DNA of 64,000 nt. Origin: FEB-22 sp003105195. Lineage in GTDB: Bacteria > Pseudomonadota > Alphaproteobacteria > Rhizobiales > Xanthobacteraceae. Made by a program: the position numbers and the translations under genes. A model generated the notes under the pieces. That model worked only from the letters and a program-made list of their open reading frames with translations. It made no database searches and was not told where the DNA came from. The stretch is taken from positions 79,373 to 143,372 of the forward strand of contig JAOSKV010000008.1 in the NCBI GenBank assembly GCA_027493405.1, read 5' to 3'. Positions within the stretch are counted from its first letter, which is position 1, and each line of letters starts with the position of its first letter. Shown piece by piece: positions 43,486 to 52,275 of this stretch.

Positions 43486-44469
43486 ATGCCGGTCCGCCCG
43501 CCCGTCCCGCAGCCGCCCTTCAACGTCGTGCGGGTGAGCCACGCCGAGCTGACGGTGCGCGACCTTTCCGCCGCGCGCGCCTTCTACGTCGACTGCCTCG
43601 GCTACCTGGTGAGCGAGGAGAGCCGCGACACGCTGCACCTGCGCGCGATCGAGGAGCGCAACCACCACTCGATCGTGCTGCACAAGGGGGCGGAGCCGGC
43701 GACGCGGACCATCGGCTTCAAGCTGGCGAGCGAGGAGGACCTCGACCGCGCCGAGTTCTGGTTCGCGCGCAAGGGCCTGCCGGTGTCCTTCCCGAACGTG
43801 CCGTTCCAGGGACGCACGCTGCGCACCGCCGACCCGCACGGCATGCCGGTCGACTTCTACTTCCGCATGGACCAGGCGGAGCGCATGCTGCAGAAGTATT
43901 CCGCCTATCGCGGGGCGCGCATCCAGCGCATCGACCACATCAACTGCTTCACCCCCGACGTGCAGGCGAGCTACGAGTTCTACACCGACATCGGCTTCCG
44001 GCTCACCGAATACACCGAGACCGAGGACGCGACGCCGAAGCTGTGGGCCGTGTGGCTGCACCGCAAGGGCAACGTCCACGACCTCGCCTTCACCAACGGG
44101 CGCGGGCCGCGCCTGCACCACATCGGCGTGTGGACCGCGAGCGCGCTCGACATCCTCCACATCTGCGACGTGATGTCGACCAGCGGGTACCTGCCCAACA
44201 TGGAGCGTGGGCCGGGCCGCCACGGCATCTCCAACGCCTTCTTCCTCTATGTGCGCGACCCCGACGGTCACCGCATCGAGCTGTTCACCAGCGACTACCT
44301 CACGGCCGATCCGGACCTGGAGCCGATCCGCTGGACCCTGCGCGACCCGCAGCGACAGACGCTGTGGGGCCATCCGGCGCCGAAGAGCTGGTTCGAGGAG
44401 GGCTCGCCCTTCGCGGGCGTCGCGGTGCGCGAGCCCGCACTGGACGCGCAACCGATCGTCGCGCGGTGA
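43486..44469 (+). CDS. hpaD: 3,4-dihydroxyphenylacetate 2,3-dioxygenase (extradiol, type I)
   Basis: 327 residues with two vicinal-oxygen-chelate modules. The metal ligands are visible as His in RIDHINCF, His in RLHHIGVW and Glu in HRIELFTSDY, the 2-His-1-Glu triad for Fe or Mn. It cleaves homoprotocatechuate meta to give 5-carboxymethyl-2-hydroxymuconate semialdehyde, the substrate of hpaE. Last gene of hpaF-E-D; followed by palindromic repeats. Confidence 0.93.
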   Translation: MPVRPPVPQPPFNVVRVSHAELTVRDLSAARAFYVDCLGYLVSEESRDTLHLRAIEERNHHSIVLHKGAEPATRTIGFKLASEEDLDRAEFWFARKGLPVSFPNVPFQGRTLRTADPHGMPVDFYFRMDQAERMLQKYSAYRGARIQRIDHINCFTPDVQASYEFYTDIGFRLTEYTETEDATPKLWAVWLHRKGNVHDLAFTNGRGPRLHHIGVWTASALDILHICDVMSTSGYLPNMERGPGRHGISNAFFLYVRDPDGHRIELFTSDYLTADPDLEPIRWTLRDPQRQTLWGHPAPKSWFEEGSPFAGVAVREPALDAQPIVAR

Positions 44470-44479
44470 CCCGCAGAGC

Positions 44480-44628
44480 GGGTCATCCCGGCCGAGCGAA
44501 AGCGAGAGCCGGGATGACGCTCAGAATGCAGTTTCTGACACCGTAAGGTCTCGCCGACCTCGGCATCGATCAATGCCAATCTCGCGCAAGCGCGAGACTG
44601 CGTGCTCGCTTGGCCGGGATGACGCCGA
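44480..44628. repeat. Mosaic palindromic repeat cluster after hpaD
   Basis: TCATCCCGGC...GCCGGGATGA arms at 44483-44517; GACGCTCAGAATGCAGTTTC; near-palindrome CATCGATCAATG at 44564-44575; hairpin CTCGCGC-AA-GCGCGAG at 44581-44596; and half arm CTTGGCCGGGATGACG. The remaining bases to 44873 show no gene and probably hold the livH promoter. Confidence 0.75.
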
Positions 44629-44873
44629 GCACGCGTCAAACTCGACGCAATATTTCCCACGCCTTCGAAATCGCGAAAACGGTCCGCGTCAAAAGACCCT
44701 AGCCATCGCGAGCGGCATCTTGCAGACTGGCATCGACGCGCCGCCGTGCTAGAACGGCGAGCAAGAGCCGTTGCAACGGCCGCGAATCTGGGGAGGACGA
44801 GCATGCCGTGGACCGGATGGAGTCGCGTGATCGCACGCGCCCGGCCCCCGAAGCGCCGGGTCTGAGACCCGGC

Positions 44874-45749
44874 ATGGATTTCCAGCTCGCACTGCTGATC
44901 GACGCGGTCGTCGCGGGGCTGCTGCTCGGCGGCTTCTATGCGGCGGTCACGGCCGGGATCACGATCGCGTTCGGGATCCTCGACATCGTCAACATCGCGC
45001 ACCCGGCCTTCATCATCCTCGGCTCCTACATCGCCTACATCGTCAACACCTCGTTCGGCATCGACCCGATCCTGGTGAGCATCCTGATGCTGCCGGCCTT
45101 CTATGCGCTCGGCGCCGCCGTCTACCAGGTCTACTATCTCTCGTTCGAGAAGCGCGGGCAGGACGCCCTGCGCGGGCTCGCCTTCTTCTTCGGGCTCCTG
45201 TTCATCACCGAGGTCGGGCTGATCCTGACCTTCGGCGTCGACTACCGCTACGTGAACGCGGCCTATATCGGCGGCACCGTGCAGCTCGGGCCGATGAACC
45301 TGCCGCTGCGCATGCTGGTGCCGTTCGTGGTGTCGATGATCCTGATCGGCGCGCTGCAGTATTTCCTGGCCCGGACCTTCACGGGCCGCGCCATCATGGC
45401 GGTGGCGCAGGACCAGTTCGCGCTGCGGCTGATGGCCGCCGACCCGGTGCGGATCAAGCGGATCGCGTTCGGGATCTCGATCGGGGTCGCCGCCATGGCG
45501 GGCGCCTTCCTGATCGTCATCCAGCCGGTCGAGCCCTCGGTCGGGCGCGAGTATATCGGCCGGGTGTTCGCGATCTGCGTGCTCGGCGGCATGGGCAGCC
45601 TGCCCGGCACCGTGATCGCCGCCATGCTGCTCGGCGTGGTGGAAAGCATCACCTCGACCTTCTACGGGCCCTCCTGGGCGCCGGCTGTCGCCTTCGGCTT
45701 CCTTCTCCTCACCCTGGCGTTCCGGCCGGCGGGCATCCTGGGGCGGTGA
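44874..45749 (+). CDS. livH: Branched-chain-type ABC transporter permease LivH
   Basis: 291 residues, strongly hydrophobic, with LLIDAVVAGLLLGGFYAAVTAGITI, then GILDIVNIAHPAFIILGSY, the conserved LivH opening. The cytoplasmic loop AVAQDQFALRLMAADP (the A-x-A-x-D/N EAA-like region) and ICVLGGMGSLPGTVIAA are typical. Start placed at the ATG of MDFQLAL. First gene of a four-gene cassette; the hpa context suggests an aromatic or dicarboxylic substrate rather than leucine, which is inference. Confidence 0.9.
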   Translation: MDFQLALLIDAVVAGLLLGGFYAAVTAGITIAFGILDIVNIAHPAFIILGSYIAYIVNTSFGIDPILVSILMLPAFYALGAAVYQVYYLSFEKRGQDALRGLAFFFGLLFITEVGLILTFGVDYRYVNAAYIGGTVQLGPMNLPLRMLVPFVVSMILIGALQYFLARTFTGRAIMAVAQDQFALRLMAADPVRIKRIAFGISIGVAAMAGAFLIVIQPVEPSVGREYIGRVFAICVLGGMGSLPGTVIAAMLLGVVESITSTFYGPSWAPAVAFGFLLLTLAFRPAGILGR

Positions 45750-45750
45750 C

Positions 45751-46710
45751 GTGCGTTCGTGGACCTTCTTCCTGATCGCTGCCGCCGTCGGCGCCGTGGT
45801 GTTCTTCGGCGCCCACCTGGTGGTGCAGAACGACTACGTCTATTTCGCGGGCTACACGGTGCTGCAGTTCGTGGTGCTGGCCACCGCCTGGAACATCCTC
45901 GGCGGCTATTGCGGCTACGTGAACTTCGGCTCGGCCGCGTTCTTCGCGCTCGGCGCCTACAGCACGGTCGCGCTCCACAAGCTCGCGCCGATGCCGATCC
46001 CGGTGCTGATCCTGATCGGCGGACTCGTCTCCGGCGTGGTCGGCCTCGGCATGGGCTACCTGACGCTGCGGCTGCGCGGCGCCTTCTTCGCGATCGCGAC
46101 GCTCGCGCTCGCCGTCGTGCTGCAGACCCTGATCGTCAACTGGGACTACGTCGGCGGCTCGCGCGGCGCCTACGTGATCCGGCCGGCCACGATGCAGATC
46201 CTCGGATTCACGATCAACTACATCACCTACCTGTTCCTGGTGATGCTGACGCTGGCGGTGCTGGCGATCACGGCGGCGCGCGCCATCGAGCGCTCGCGGC
46301 TCGGCTTCGGCTTCGCGACCATCCGCGACGACGAGCTCGCGGCAGAAGCCTCCGGCGTGCCGACACTGCGGCTGAAGCTGATCGCGACCACGCTGAGCGG
46401 CGGCCTGATGGGCATGGCGGGCGCGCCCTTCCCCTACTATATCGGCTTCCTCGAGCCGTCCTCGGCCTTCGGCCTCGCCTATGCGGTGAACTCGATCGCG
46501 ATGCCGATGATCGGGGGCACCACCATGTGGGCCGGCCCGCTGATCGGCGCGCTGCTGCTCGGCACGCTGCAGCAGATCGCGACCGTCACGATCTCCTCGG
46601 CCGTGAACCTCTTGATCGTCGGCCTGCTGCTGGTCGTGTTCGTGATCATCGCGCCCAAGGGCATCGTCGGCCTGGTCCAGGACCGGCGCCGCGCGAGGCA
46701 GAAGCCATGA
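45751..46710 (+). CDS. livM: Branched-chain-type ABC transporter permease LivM
   Basis: 319 residues, GTG start one base after the livH stop. Many hydrophobic segments; the LivM signatures LATAWNILGGYCGYVNFGSAAFFALGAY and TIRDDELAAEASGVPTLRLKL are present, as is SFAFGLAYAVNSIAMPMIGG-like sequence near the end. It forms the membrane channel with LivH. Confidence 0.92.
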   Translation: MRSWTFFLIAAAVGAVVFFGAHLVVQNDYVYFAGYTVLQFVVLATAWNILGGYCGYVNFGSAAFFALGAYSTVALHKLAPMPIPVLILIGGLVSGVVGLGMGYLTLRLRGAFFAIATLALAVVLQTLIVNWDYVGGSRGAYVIRPATMQILGFTINYITYLFLVMLTLAVLAITAARAIERSRLGFGFATIRDDELAAEASGVPTLRLKLIATTLSGGLMGMAGAPFPYYIGFLEPSSAFGLAYAVNSIAMPMIGGTTMWAGPLIGALLLGTLQQIATVTISSAVNLLIVGLLLVVFVIIAPKGIVGLVQDRRRARQKP

Positions 46711-47447
46711 GCGAGCCGCTGCTCCGGATCGAGGGATTGAGCAAGCGCTTCGGCGGCTTCGTCGCGCTCGACAGCGTCGACCTCGAGGTGCAGCCGGGCG
46801 AGCGGCTCGGGCTGATCGGGCCGAACGGCTCGGGCAAGAGCACGCTGGTCAACTGCATCTGCGGCACGCTGCAGAACGAGGTGGGCAGCGTGCGCTTCCA
46901 GGGCAAGGCGCTCGACGGCATGTCGGCGCACGAGCGCACCCATATCGGCCTCGCGCGCAGCTTCCAGCTGCCGCGGCCGTTCGCGAGCATGACGCTCATG
47001 GACAACGTGCGCATCCCGCTCATCTACACCGTGCAGGCGCGCGCCGGCGCGCTGCGCACGCTCGCCGGGCTCGACGCGCGCTGCCGCGAGCTGCTCGCCA
47101 TGGTCGGCCTCGACGGCAAGGCGCGGCAGTGGCCGCGCGACCTCACCCAGGTCGAGATGCGCAAGCTCGAGCTCGCGCGCGCGGTGGCGGCGGAGCCGAA
47201 GCTGCTGATCGCCGACGAGTCGATGGCCGGCCTGTCGCATTCGGAGATCGACGACATCCTCGGGCTGCTGCGGCGGCTGAACGAGCAGCAGGGCATCACG
47301 GTGATCCTGATCGAGCACATCATGAGCGCCGTGATGAGCTTCTCGCAGCGCCTGGCGGTGCTGGTCTCGGGCCGCAAGATCGCCGACGGCGAGCCGGCCG
47401 ACGTGGTCAACGACCCGGAAGTCGTGAGGGCGTATCTTGGCCAGTAG
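46707..47447 (+). CDS. livG: Branched-chain-type ABC transporter ATP-binding protein LivG
   Basis: 246 residues. Walker A GLIGPNGSGKSTLVN, Q-loop ARSFQLPRPF, Walker B LLIADESMAGLS and H-loop VILIEHIMSAVM. The signature motif reads LTQVEMRKLELARAVA in place of LSxGQ, as seen in some LivG relatives. ATG overlaps the livM stop. Confidence 0.92.
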   Translation: MSEPLLRIEGLSKRFGGFVALDSVDLEVQPGERLGLIGPNGSGKSTLVNCICGTLQNEVGSVRFQGKALDGMSAHERTHIGLARSFQLPRPFASMTLMDNVRIPLIYTVQARAGALRTLAGLDARCRELLAMVGLDGKARQWPRDLTQVEMRKLELARAVAAEPKLLIADESMAGLSHSEIDDILGLLRRLNEQQGITVILIEHIMSAVMSFSQRLAVLVSGRKIADGEPADVVNDPEVVRAYLGQ

Positions 47448-48168
47448 CATCACGATCGCGGGCGTGCACGCCGCCTACGGCGCGGTGCGGGTGATCGAGG
47501 ACGTCTCGCTCGACGTGCGCGCGGGCGAGACCGTGGCGCTGCTCGGCACCAACGGCAACGGCAAGAGCACGCTCATGAAATGCGTCATGGGCATCGTGCG
47601 GCCGAGCGCCGGGCGGATCGAGGCCGTGATCGACGACGTCGCCCACGACCTGACGCGGCTCACCACCGAGCAGATCGTCGACCTCGGCATCGCGCTGGTG
47701 CCGGAAGGGCGGCGGCTGTTCCCCAAGCTCACCGTGGAGGAGAACCTGCTGCTCGGCGCGTTCCGCGCCGCCGCGCGCGAGCGCATGGCGCGCAACCTCG
47801 ACTTCTGCTTCACGATCTTCCCGCGACTGAAGGAGCGGCGCCGCCAGCTCGCCGGCAGCATGAGCGGCGGCGAGCAGCAGATGCTGGCGCTGGGCCGCGC
47901 CATCATGCTCGACCCGAAGATCCTGCTGGTGGACGAACCCTCGGTCGGGCTGGCGCCGCTGCTGGTCGCGCGCACCATCGACGCGATCCGCGAGCTCAAG
48001 GAGCACTATCAGCTGACCGTGCTGATGGCCGAGCAGAACTTCACCCAGGCGATCCGCATCGCCGACCGCGGCTACGTGATCGTGCACGGCCGCATCGAGT
48101 TCGAGGGCCGCTCGGCCGAGGAGCTCAACAACAACGAGCTGATCCGGAAGTTCTATCTCGGGATGTAG
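47437..48168 (+). CDS. livF: Branched-chain-type ABC transporter ATP-binding protein LivF
   Basis: 243 residues. Walker A LLGTNGNGKSTLM, ALVPEGRRLFPKLTVEENLLLG (the LivF motif), signature GSMSGGEQQMLALGRAIM, and Walker B ILLVDEPSVGLAP. The best start is a TTG at 47437, overlapping the livG end by 11 bases; no ATG occurs nearby upstream of the first strand. Confidence 0.92.
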   Translation: MASSITIAGVHAAYGAVRVIEDVSLDVRAGETVALLGTNGNGKSTLMKCVMGIVRPSAGRIEAVIDDVAHDLTRLTTEQIVDLGIALVPEGRRLFPKLTVEENLLLGAFRAAARERMARNLDFCFTIFPRLKERRRQLAGSMSGGEQQMLALGRAIMLDPKILLVDEPSVGLAPLLVARTIDAIRELKEHYQLTVLMAEQNFTQAIRIADRGYVIVHGRIEFEGRSAEELNNNELIRKFYLGM

Positions 48169-48465
48169 GGGGTCAGCGTCCGCAGGACGCGTCACGCGGC
48201 CGTCCGGCTCAGATGGCGGGTTACGGCGCTGTGCGCTTAACACTACTGCATCAGACTCCGCGCTCCGAGCGTCATCCCGGCCAAGCGAGCACCGATCTCG
48301 GGTTACCCGAGATCGGCATTGATCAATGCCCAGGTTGGCTACAGCCGACCTGGGTGGGCGGCCCCCCCCCAAGGAAACACGGAGGTTATGGGATCCCGGC
48401 TCTCGCTTTCGCTCGGCCGGGATGACGCCGAGAATCGTTCTTTGACACAGTAGGACTAACCCGCC
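48169..48465. repeat. Mosaic palindromic repeats between livF and the S9 peptidase, with a corrupted C run
   Basis: GTCATCCCGGCCAAGCGAGC (48271 on), perfect hairpin CCGATCTCGGG-TTA-CCCGAGATCGG (48292-48316), CATTGATCAATG (48317-48328), CCCAGGTTGGC...GCCGACCTGGG, a 10-base-plus C run at 48361-48372, then GATCCCGGC...GCCGGGATGACG (48392-48426) and TCTTTGACACAGTAGG. No gene is supported here. Confidence 0.75.
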
Positions 48466-50647
48466 CTACGGCTCCGCGAGCGAGACGAGCCACGCGATGA
48501 TGCGGGCACGCTCGGCGACGGCGCCGAAGCGGCCGGAGAGGCCGGTGTGGCCGGCCTCCATGTTGGTCAGGAACAGGATCTCGTTGCGGTCGGTCTTGCG
48601 CGCGCGCAGGCGGGCGACCCACTTGGCGGGCTCCTGGTAGCCGACCTGGGTGTCGTGCAGGCCGGCGGTGACGAACATGGGCGGATAGGCCTTGGCCGCG
48701 ACATTGTCGTAGGGCGAGTAGGCGCGGATCGCGTCGAACTGCGCCTTGACGACCGGATTGCCCCACTCCTCGAGCTCGAGCGAGATCAGCGGCAGGCTGG
48801 TATCGAAGGTGGAGGTGAGCACGTCGACGAAGGGCACCTCGGCGACGACGCCGGCATAGAGCTCCGGGCGCAGGTTCATGGCGGCGCCGACCAAGAGGCC
48901 GCCGGCGCTGCCGCCCTGGCTGAAGACGCGGCGCGGATCGGCGAAGCCCTGGGCGACCACCGCCTCGGTGACCGCGATGAAGTCGGTGAACGAGTTCATC
49001 TTGGCGAGCATGCGGCCGCGGTCGTGCCAGCGCTGGCCCTTCTCGCGCCCGCCGCGGACATGGGCCAGCACATAGACGAAGCCGCGGTCGATCAGGCTCA
49101 CCCAGTCGCCCGGGAAGCCCGGATGCTGGCCCCAGCCATAGGCGCCGTAGCCCGTGACCAAAGTCGGGTTGCCGCCGGCGCGCAACCGGCCCTTGCGGTA
49201 CATCACGGTCGCGGGCACGGCCTCGCCGTCGGGCGCGGTCGCGACGATGCGCTTCACCTCGTAGGCATCCGGATCGAACCAGCGCGCGGCGAGCGAGCGC
49301 TCGCGCAACGTGAGACCGCCGGTGCGAGTGTCGAATTCGTAGATCGCGGTCGGATGCAACAGGCTGTTGAAGCGCACCTGCAAAGTGGTCGCCGACGCGT
49401 CGCGGTTGGCGTTGCCGTCGGCGACGTACAGGTCCATCACCCCGAGCGCCTGCGGGCGCGGCACCGCGATCTCGCGCATGTCGGCGCGGCGGAAGACCCG
49501 CACGGTGCGTCCCGCCTCGCCGTCCTCGACGGTCGCGAGGAACGTCTCGAAGGTGCTGAAATAGGCGATGTGCCGCCCCGGCGTCTCGGGCAGGATCTCG
49601 ACCCAGTTGGCGGCGCCCGGCGCGTCCTCGGGAGTGCGCACCAGCCGGAAGTCGGGCGCGTCCAGGTTGGTGCGGATATAGAAGGAGTCGCCGACGTGGT
49701 CGGCGGCGTAGACCACGCCCTTGCGGCGCGGCTCGACCAGGCGGAACGGCTCGTGCGGACGATCGGCGCGCAGGATCCTGAGCTCGCTCGTGTTCTGGTG
49801 CTCGCTGCGCAGCAGGATGTAGCGGTCCGACTTCGACCGGCCGACGCCGAGCTCGAAGCCGATGTCGCCCTCCTCGTGCAGGAGCGTGTCCTGCGCGGCC
49901 GGCGTGCCGAGGGTGTGGCGCCAGAGCTGGTGGGCGCGCACGGTCCCGGGCTCGGTGCGCAGGTAGAACAAGGTGCGCGAATCCGCCGCCAGGACGAGAT
50001 CCGAGGCGGCATTCTCGATGCCGGTATCCGCGACCGCACCGGTCGCGAGATTGCGCCAGAAGATCCGGTGCCGGCGGTCGCCCGTGAAGTCGACCGCGAA
50101 GACGACGATCTCGTTGTCGGGCGAGACCGTGTAGTTGTTGAGCTCGTACTGCTTGTGGCCGGCCGCCAGCGCCTCGACGTCGAGCACGACCTGCTCGCTC
50201 GCGCCCGGCTGGTTCCTCCGGCGCACCACCGCGGCGAAGCGCGCGCCCGGGACGTAGCGCCGCCGGTAGACGTAGCCGTGCTCGACGAAGTCGGCGCTCA
50301 CATGGGCGCCGTCGGCGCGCGCGTGCAGCTCGGCCGCGAGCTCCTCGACCAGCGGCCGCAGCCGCACGAGCCGGCGCTCCGCATAGGCGTTCTCGGCCGC
50401 GAGATAGGCCATGGTGTCGGGATCGTTCCCGGTCGGCGAGCCAGTGATACTCGTCGACCCAGCGCACCCCGTGGGCCTCGAAGGCGCGGGGCACGATCTT
50501 GGCCGCGGGCGGCTCGCGATCGGCGCGCGGGTCGATGCCGACCGTCGCCGCGGGCGGAGCCCGGTCGGGACCCGGGCCGGGTTCCGCGGCAGCGGCGGTC
50601 GCAAGGAGGAAGACGGCGAGGGCGAGGACGGAAACCAGTCGGGTCAT
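48466..50647 (-). pseudogene. S9-family peptidase, oligopeptidase B type, with signal peptide (frameshift near 50427)
   Basis: About 727 residues when rejoined. The N-terminus (MTRLVSVLALAVFLLATAAA, export signal; ATG 50645-50647 or 12 bases earlier) continues to WVDEYHWLADR, then shifts frame by one base at CCGGGAACG before NDPDTMAYLAAENAY. The beta-propeller domain is followed by the catalytic domain: GGSAGGLLVGAAMN with Ser, GLHDTQVGYQEP with Asp, and EAGHTGLSGRF with His. It cleaves short peptides, often after basic residues. A sequencing slip in the G run is likely. Confidence 0.85.
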
Positions 50648-50731
50648 GAAACTGCTCATCGGCGCCGCGATTCGCGCGATCGTAGCGGGCGCCGCACGAC
50701 CGGCCTCGTCACACTTGCGTGTGCCAGACCG

Positions 50732-51331
50732 CTATTCCCCGGCCTGCCAGCGCGAAAGCGCTTCGTTCGGGGCGAGGAGCTGGACGATGTTGAGCACGAG
50801 GTTGTCGCGGATCATCACCAGGGTGAAGAGCTCCATGCCGACCACCAGCGCGACCGCGCTCCAGACCGGCAGCAGCCGGGCGAGGACGAAGCCGAGCACC
50901 ATCGCGAGCGTGTCGGCCGCGGAGTTGATCACGCTGTCGCCGAAGTAGCCGCGCGCGAGCGCCGACTGGCGGTAGCGCTCCATGATCAACGGCGTGTTCT
51001 CGACGATCTCCCAGGCGGCCTCGATGCCGACCGCCAGGGCGAGGCGCAGGCCGAAGGAGGCGCGCGGCGCGACCAGCCAGAGCAGCAGATAGAAGACGAA
51101 GCCGTGGATGACGTGGGAAAAGCTGTACCAGTCGGTCAGGTGCTGCGAGGTCTGCGGGCCCGACGCGTTGCCATGCCAGAGATCGACGCTGCCGCAGGTG
51201 CAGATGAGCGGATGGCCGAAGCCGAGGATCACCGCGGCCTGAAGCGCGACGAGCCCGGCGATCACCGCGAGCCAGCCCGCCGGGATCCGCGGCGCGGGCT
51301 GGACCGGACCGGTGCCGGAGGCGAATGTCAT
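50732..51331 (-). CDS. DUF2585-family membrane protein
   Basis: 199 residues, four to five hydrophobic segments. GHPLICTCGSVDLWHGNASGPQTSQHLTDWYSFSH and IHGFVFYLLLW, then AWEIVENTPLIMERYRQSALARGYFGDS are the conserved DUF2585 (UPF0314) blocks, usual in Hyphomicrobiales. Conserved His, Cys and Asp residues near the membrane hint at metal binding, but the role is unknown. 26 bases after the next membrane gene on the same strand. Confidence 0.88.
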   Translation of the reverse strand: MTFASGTGPVQPAPRIPAGWLAVIAGLVALQAAVILGFGHPLICTCGSVDLWHGNASGPQTSQHLTDWYSFSHVIHGFVFYLLLWLVAPRASFGLRLALAVGIEAAWEIVENTPLIMERYRQSALARGYFGDSVINSAADTLAMVLGFVLARLLPVWSAVALVVGMELFTLVMIRDNLVLNIVQLLAPNEALSRWQAGE

Positions 51332-51357
51332 GGAGCTCGTCCTTACAACCTGCGCCG

Positions 51358-52122
51358 TCAACCCGCGGCCGCGAGCAGCTCGAAGATCGCCGGACCGAGG
51401 GTGCGCGCCATCACGAGGGTGAGCGCATAATAGGCCCAGTGGGTCGCATAGGAATAGGCGAAGCCGTTCGGCACGCGCAGGATCAGGTAGGGGAACACGA
51501 GGCCGAACAGGGCGGCCAGCACCGAGAAGCGCAGCACGTAGATCCAGGGCACGCTGCCGAAGGCGAGCAGCAGGTGCGCGCCGCCGAACAGCGCCGCGCA
51601 GCAGAGCGAGATTTGCCGCAGGCTGCAGCTGCGCGCCGCCAGCGCCAGCACCAGCGCCACCACGAGCAGCTGCTGGAACAGGATCTCGACGGATTTCGGC
51701 AGGAAATACCAGGGCGTCGCGACCGGCAGCTCGGGCGGGACGCCGTCGCCGCGCATCTCGAAGGGCGGCAGCGCCGGGAGCACATAGCCGGCGAACCACA
51801 CGGTCCCCGCGAAGGCGAGCGTCCAGACGGCGAGGCTCGTCAAGCGGTTCTGGAAGGTCGCCCACCCGGCATGGCGCGGCCAGGTCGCGTAGAGCGGCCA
51901 GAACGCGATGACCGCGATGCCGACCCAGAAGAGATAATAGAGGGTCGTGGCGATCGGGCCGTCATTGTAGTCGGACTTCTGCCCGAGTGCCGGCAGCGCG
52001 AAGTAGTAGCCGAGATCGGACACGACCCAGAGGCCGCCGATCAGCGCCAGGGTCCAGGCCGCGCCGTCGATGCGCTCATCCCCGGCCTCGCCGGGCCGCA
52101 CGGATTCGGGTTCGCCGGACAT
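51358..52122 (-). CDS. Multi-spanning membrane protein, possibly CPBP-like
   Basis: 254 residues with about seven hydrophobic segments. Three spots recall the CPBP/CAAX-protease motifs in weakened form: KSVEILFQQLLVV (in place of EExxxR), FGGAHLLLAF (F-x-x-x-H) and ATHWAYYAL (H-x-x-x-x-A). The first Glu pair is incomplete, so proteolytic activity is doubtful. Family not firmly recognised. Start MSGEPES at 52120-52122. Confidence 0.65.
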   Translation of the reverse strand: MSGEPESVRPGEAGDERIDGAAWTLALIGGLWVVSDLGYYFALPALGQKSDYNDGPIATTLYYLFWVGIAVIAFWPLYATWPRHAGWATFQNRLTSLAVWTLAFAGTVWFAGYVLPALPPFEMRGDGVPPELPVATPWYFLPKSVEILFQQLLVVALVLALAARSCSLRQISLCCAALFGGAHLLLAFGSVPWIYVLRFSVLAALFGLVFPYLILRVPNGFAYSYATHWAYYALTLVMARTLGPAIFELLAAAG

Positions 52123-52212
52123 TCCTTCACCCTGCGCGCGGTCGGGATGGCGCGCCGTCGCGACGCCGCCAGTGTAGCAGGGATTCGGACCCCGCGGACC
52201 GCGGTCCAAGCC

Positions 52213-52247
52213 GAATAGAAAACGCCGCGCGGCGAACCGCGCGGCGT
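52213..52247 (-). terminator. Intrinsic terminator after the binding-protein gene
   Basis: On the minus strand ACGCCGCGCG-GTTCGC-CGCGCGGCGT (10-bp perfect stem) is followed directly by TTTTCTATT. It lies 28 bases after the stop of the substrate-binding protein and is the clearest rho-independent terminator in the window. Confidence 0.85.
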
Positions 52248-52275
52248 CGTTCATCCGCGAGCGGACCGGATCGGT

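Noticed and set aside
41446..44451. Thousand-codon minus-strand frame opposite hpaFED
   Set aside because: Composition is typical of antisense in GC-rich DNA, and the plus-strand genes are unmistakable.
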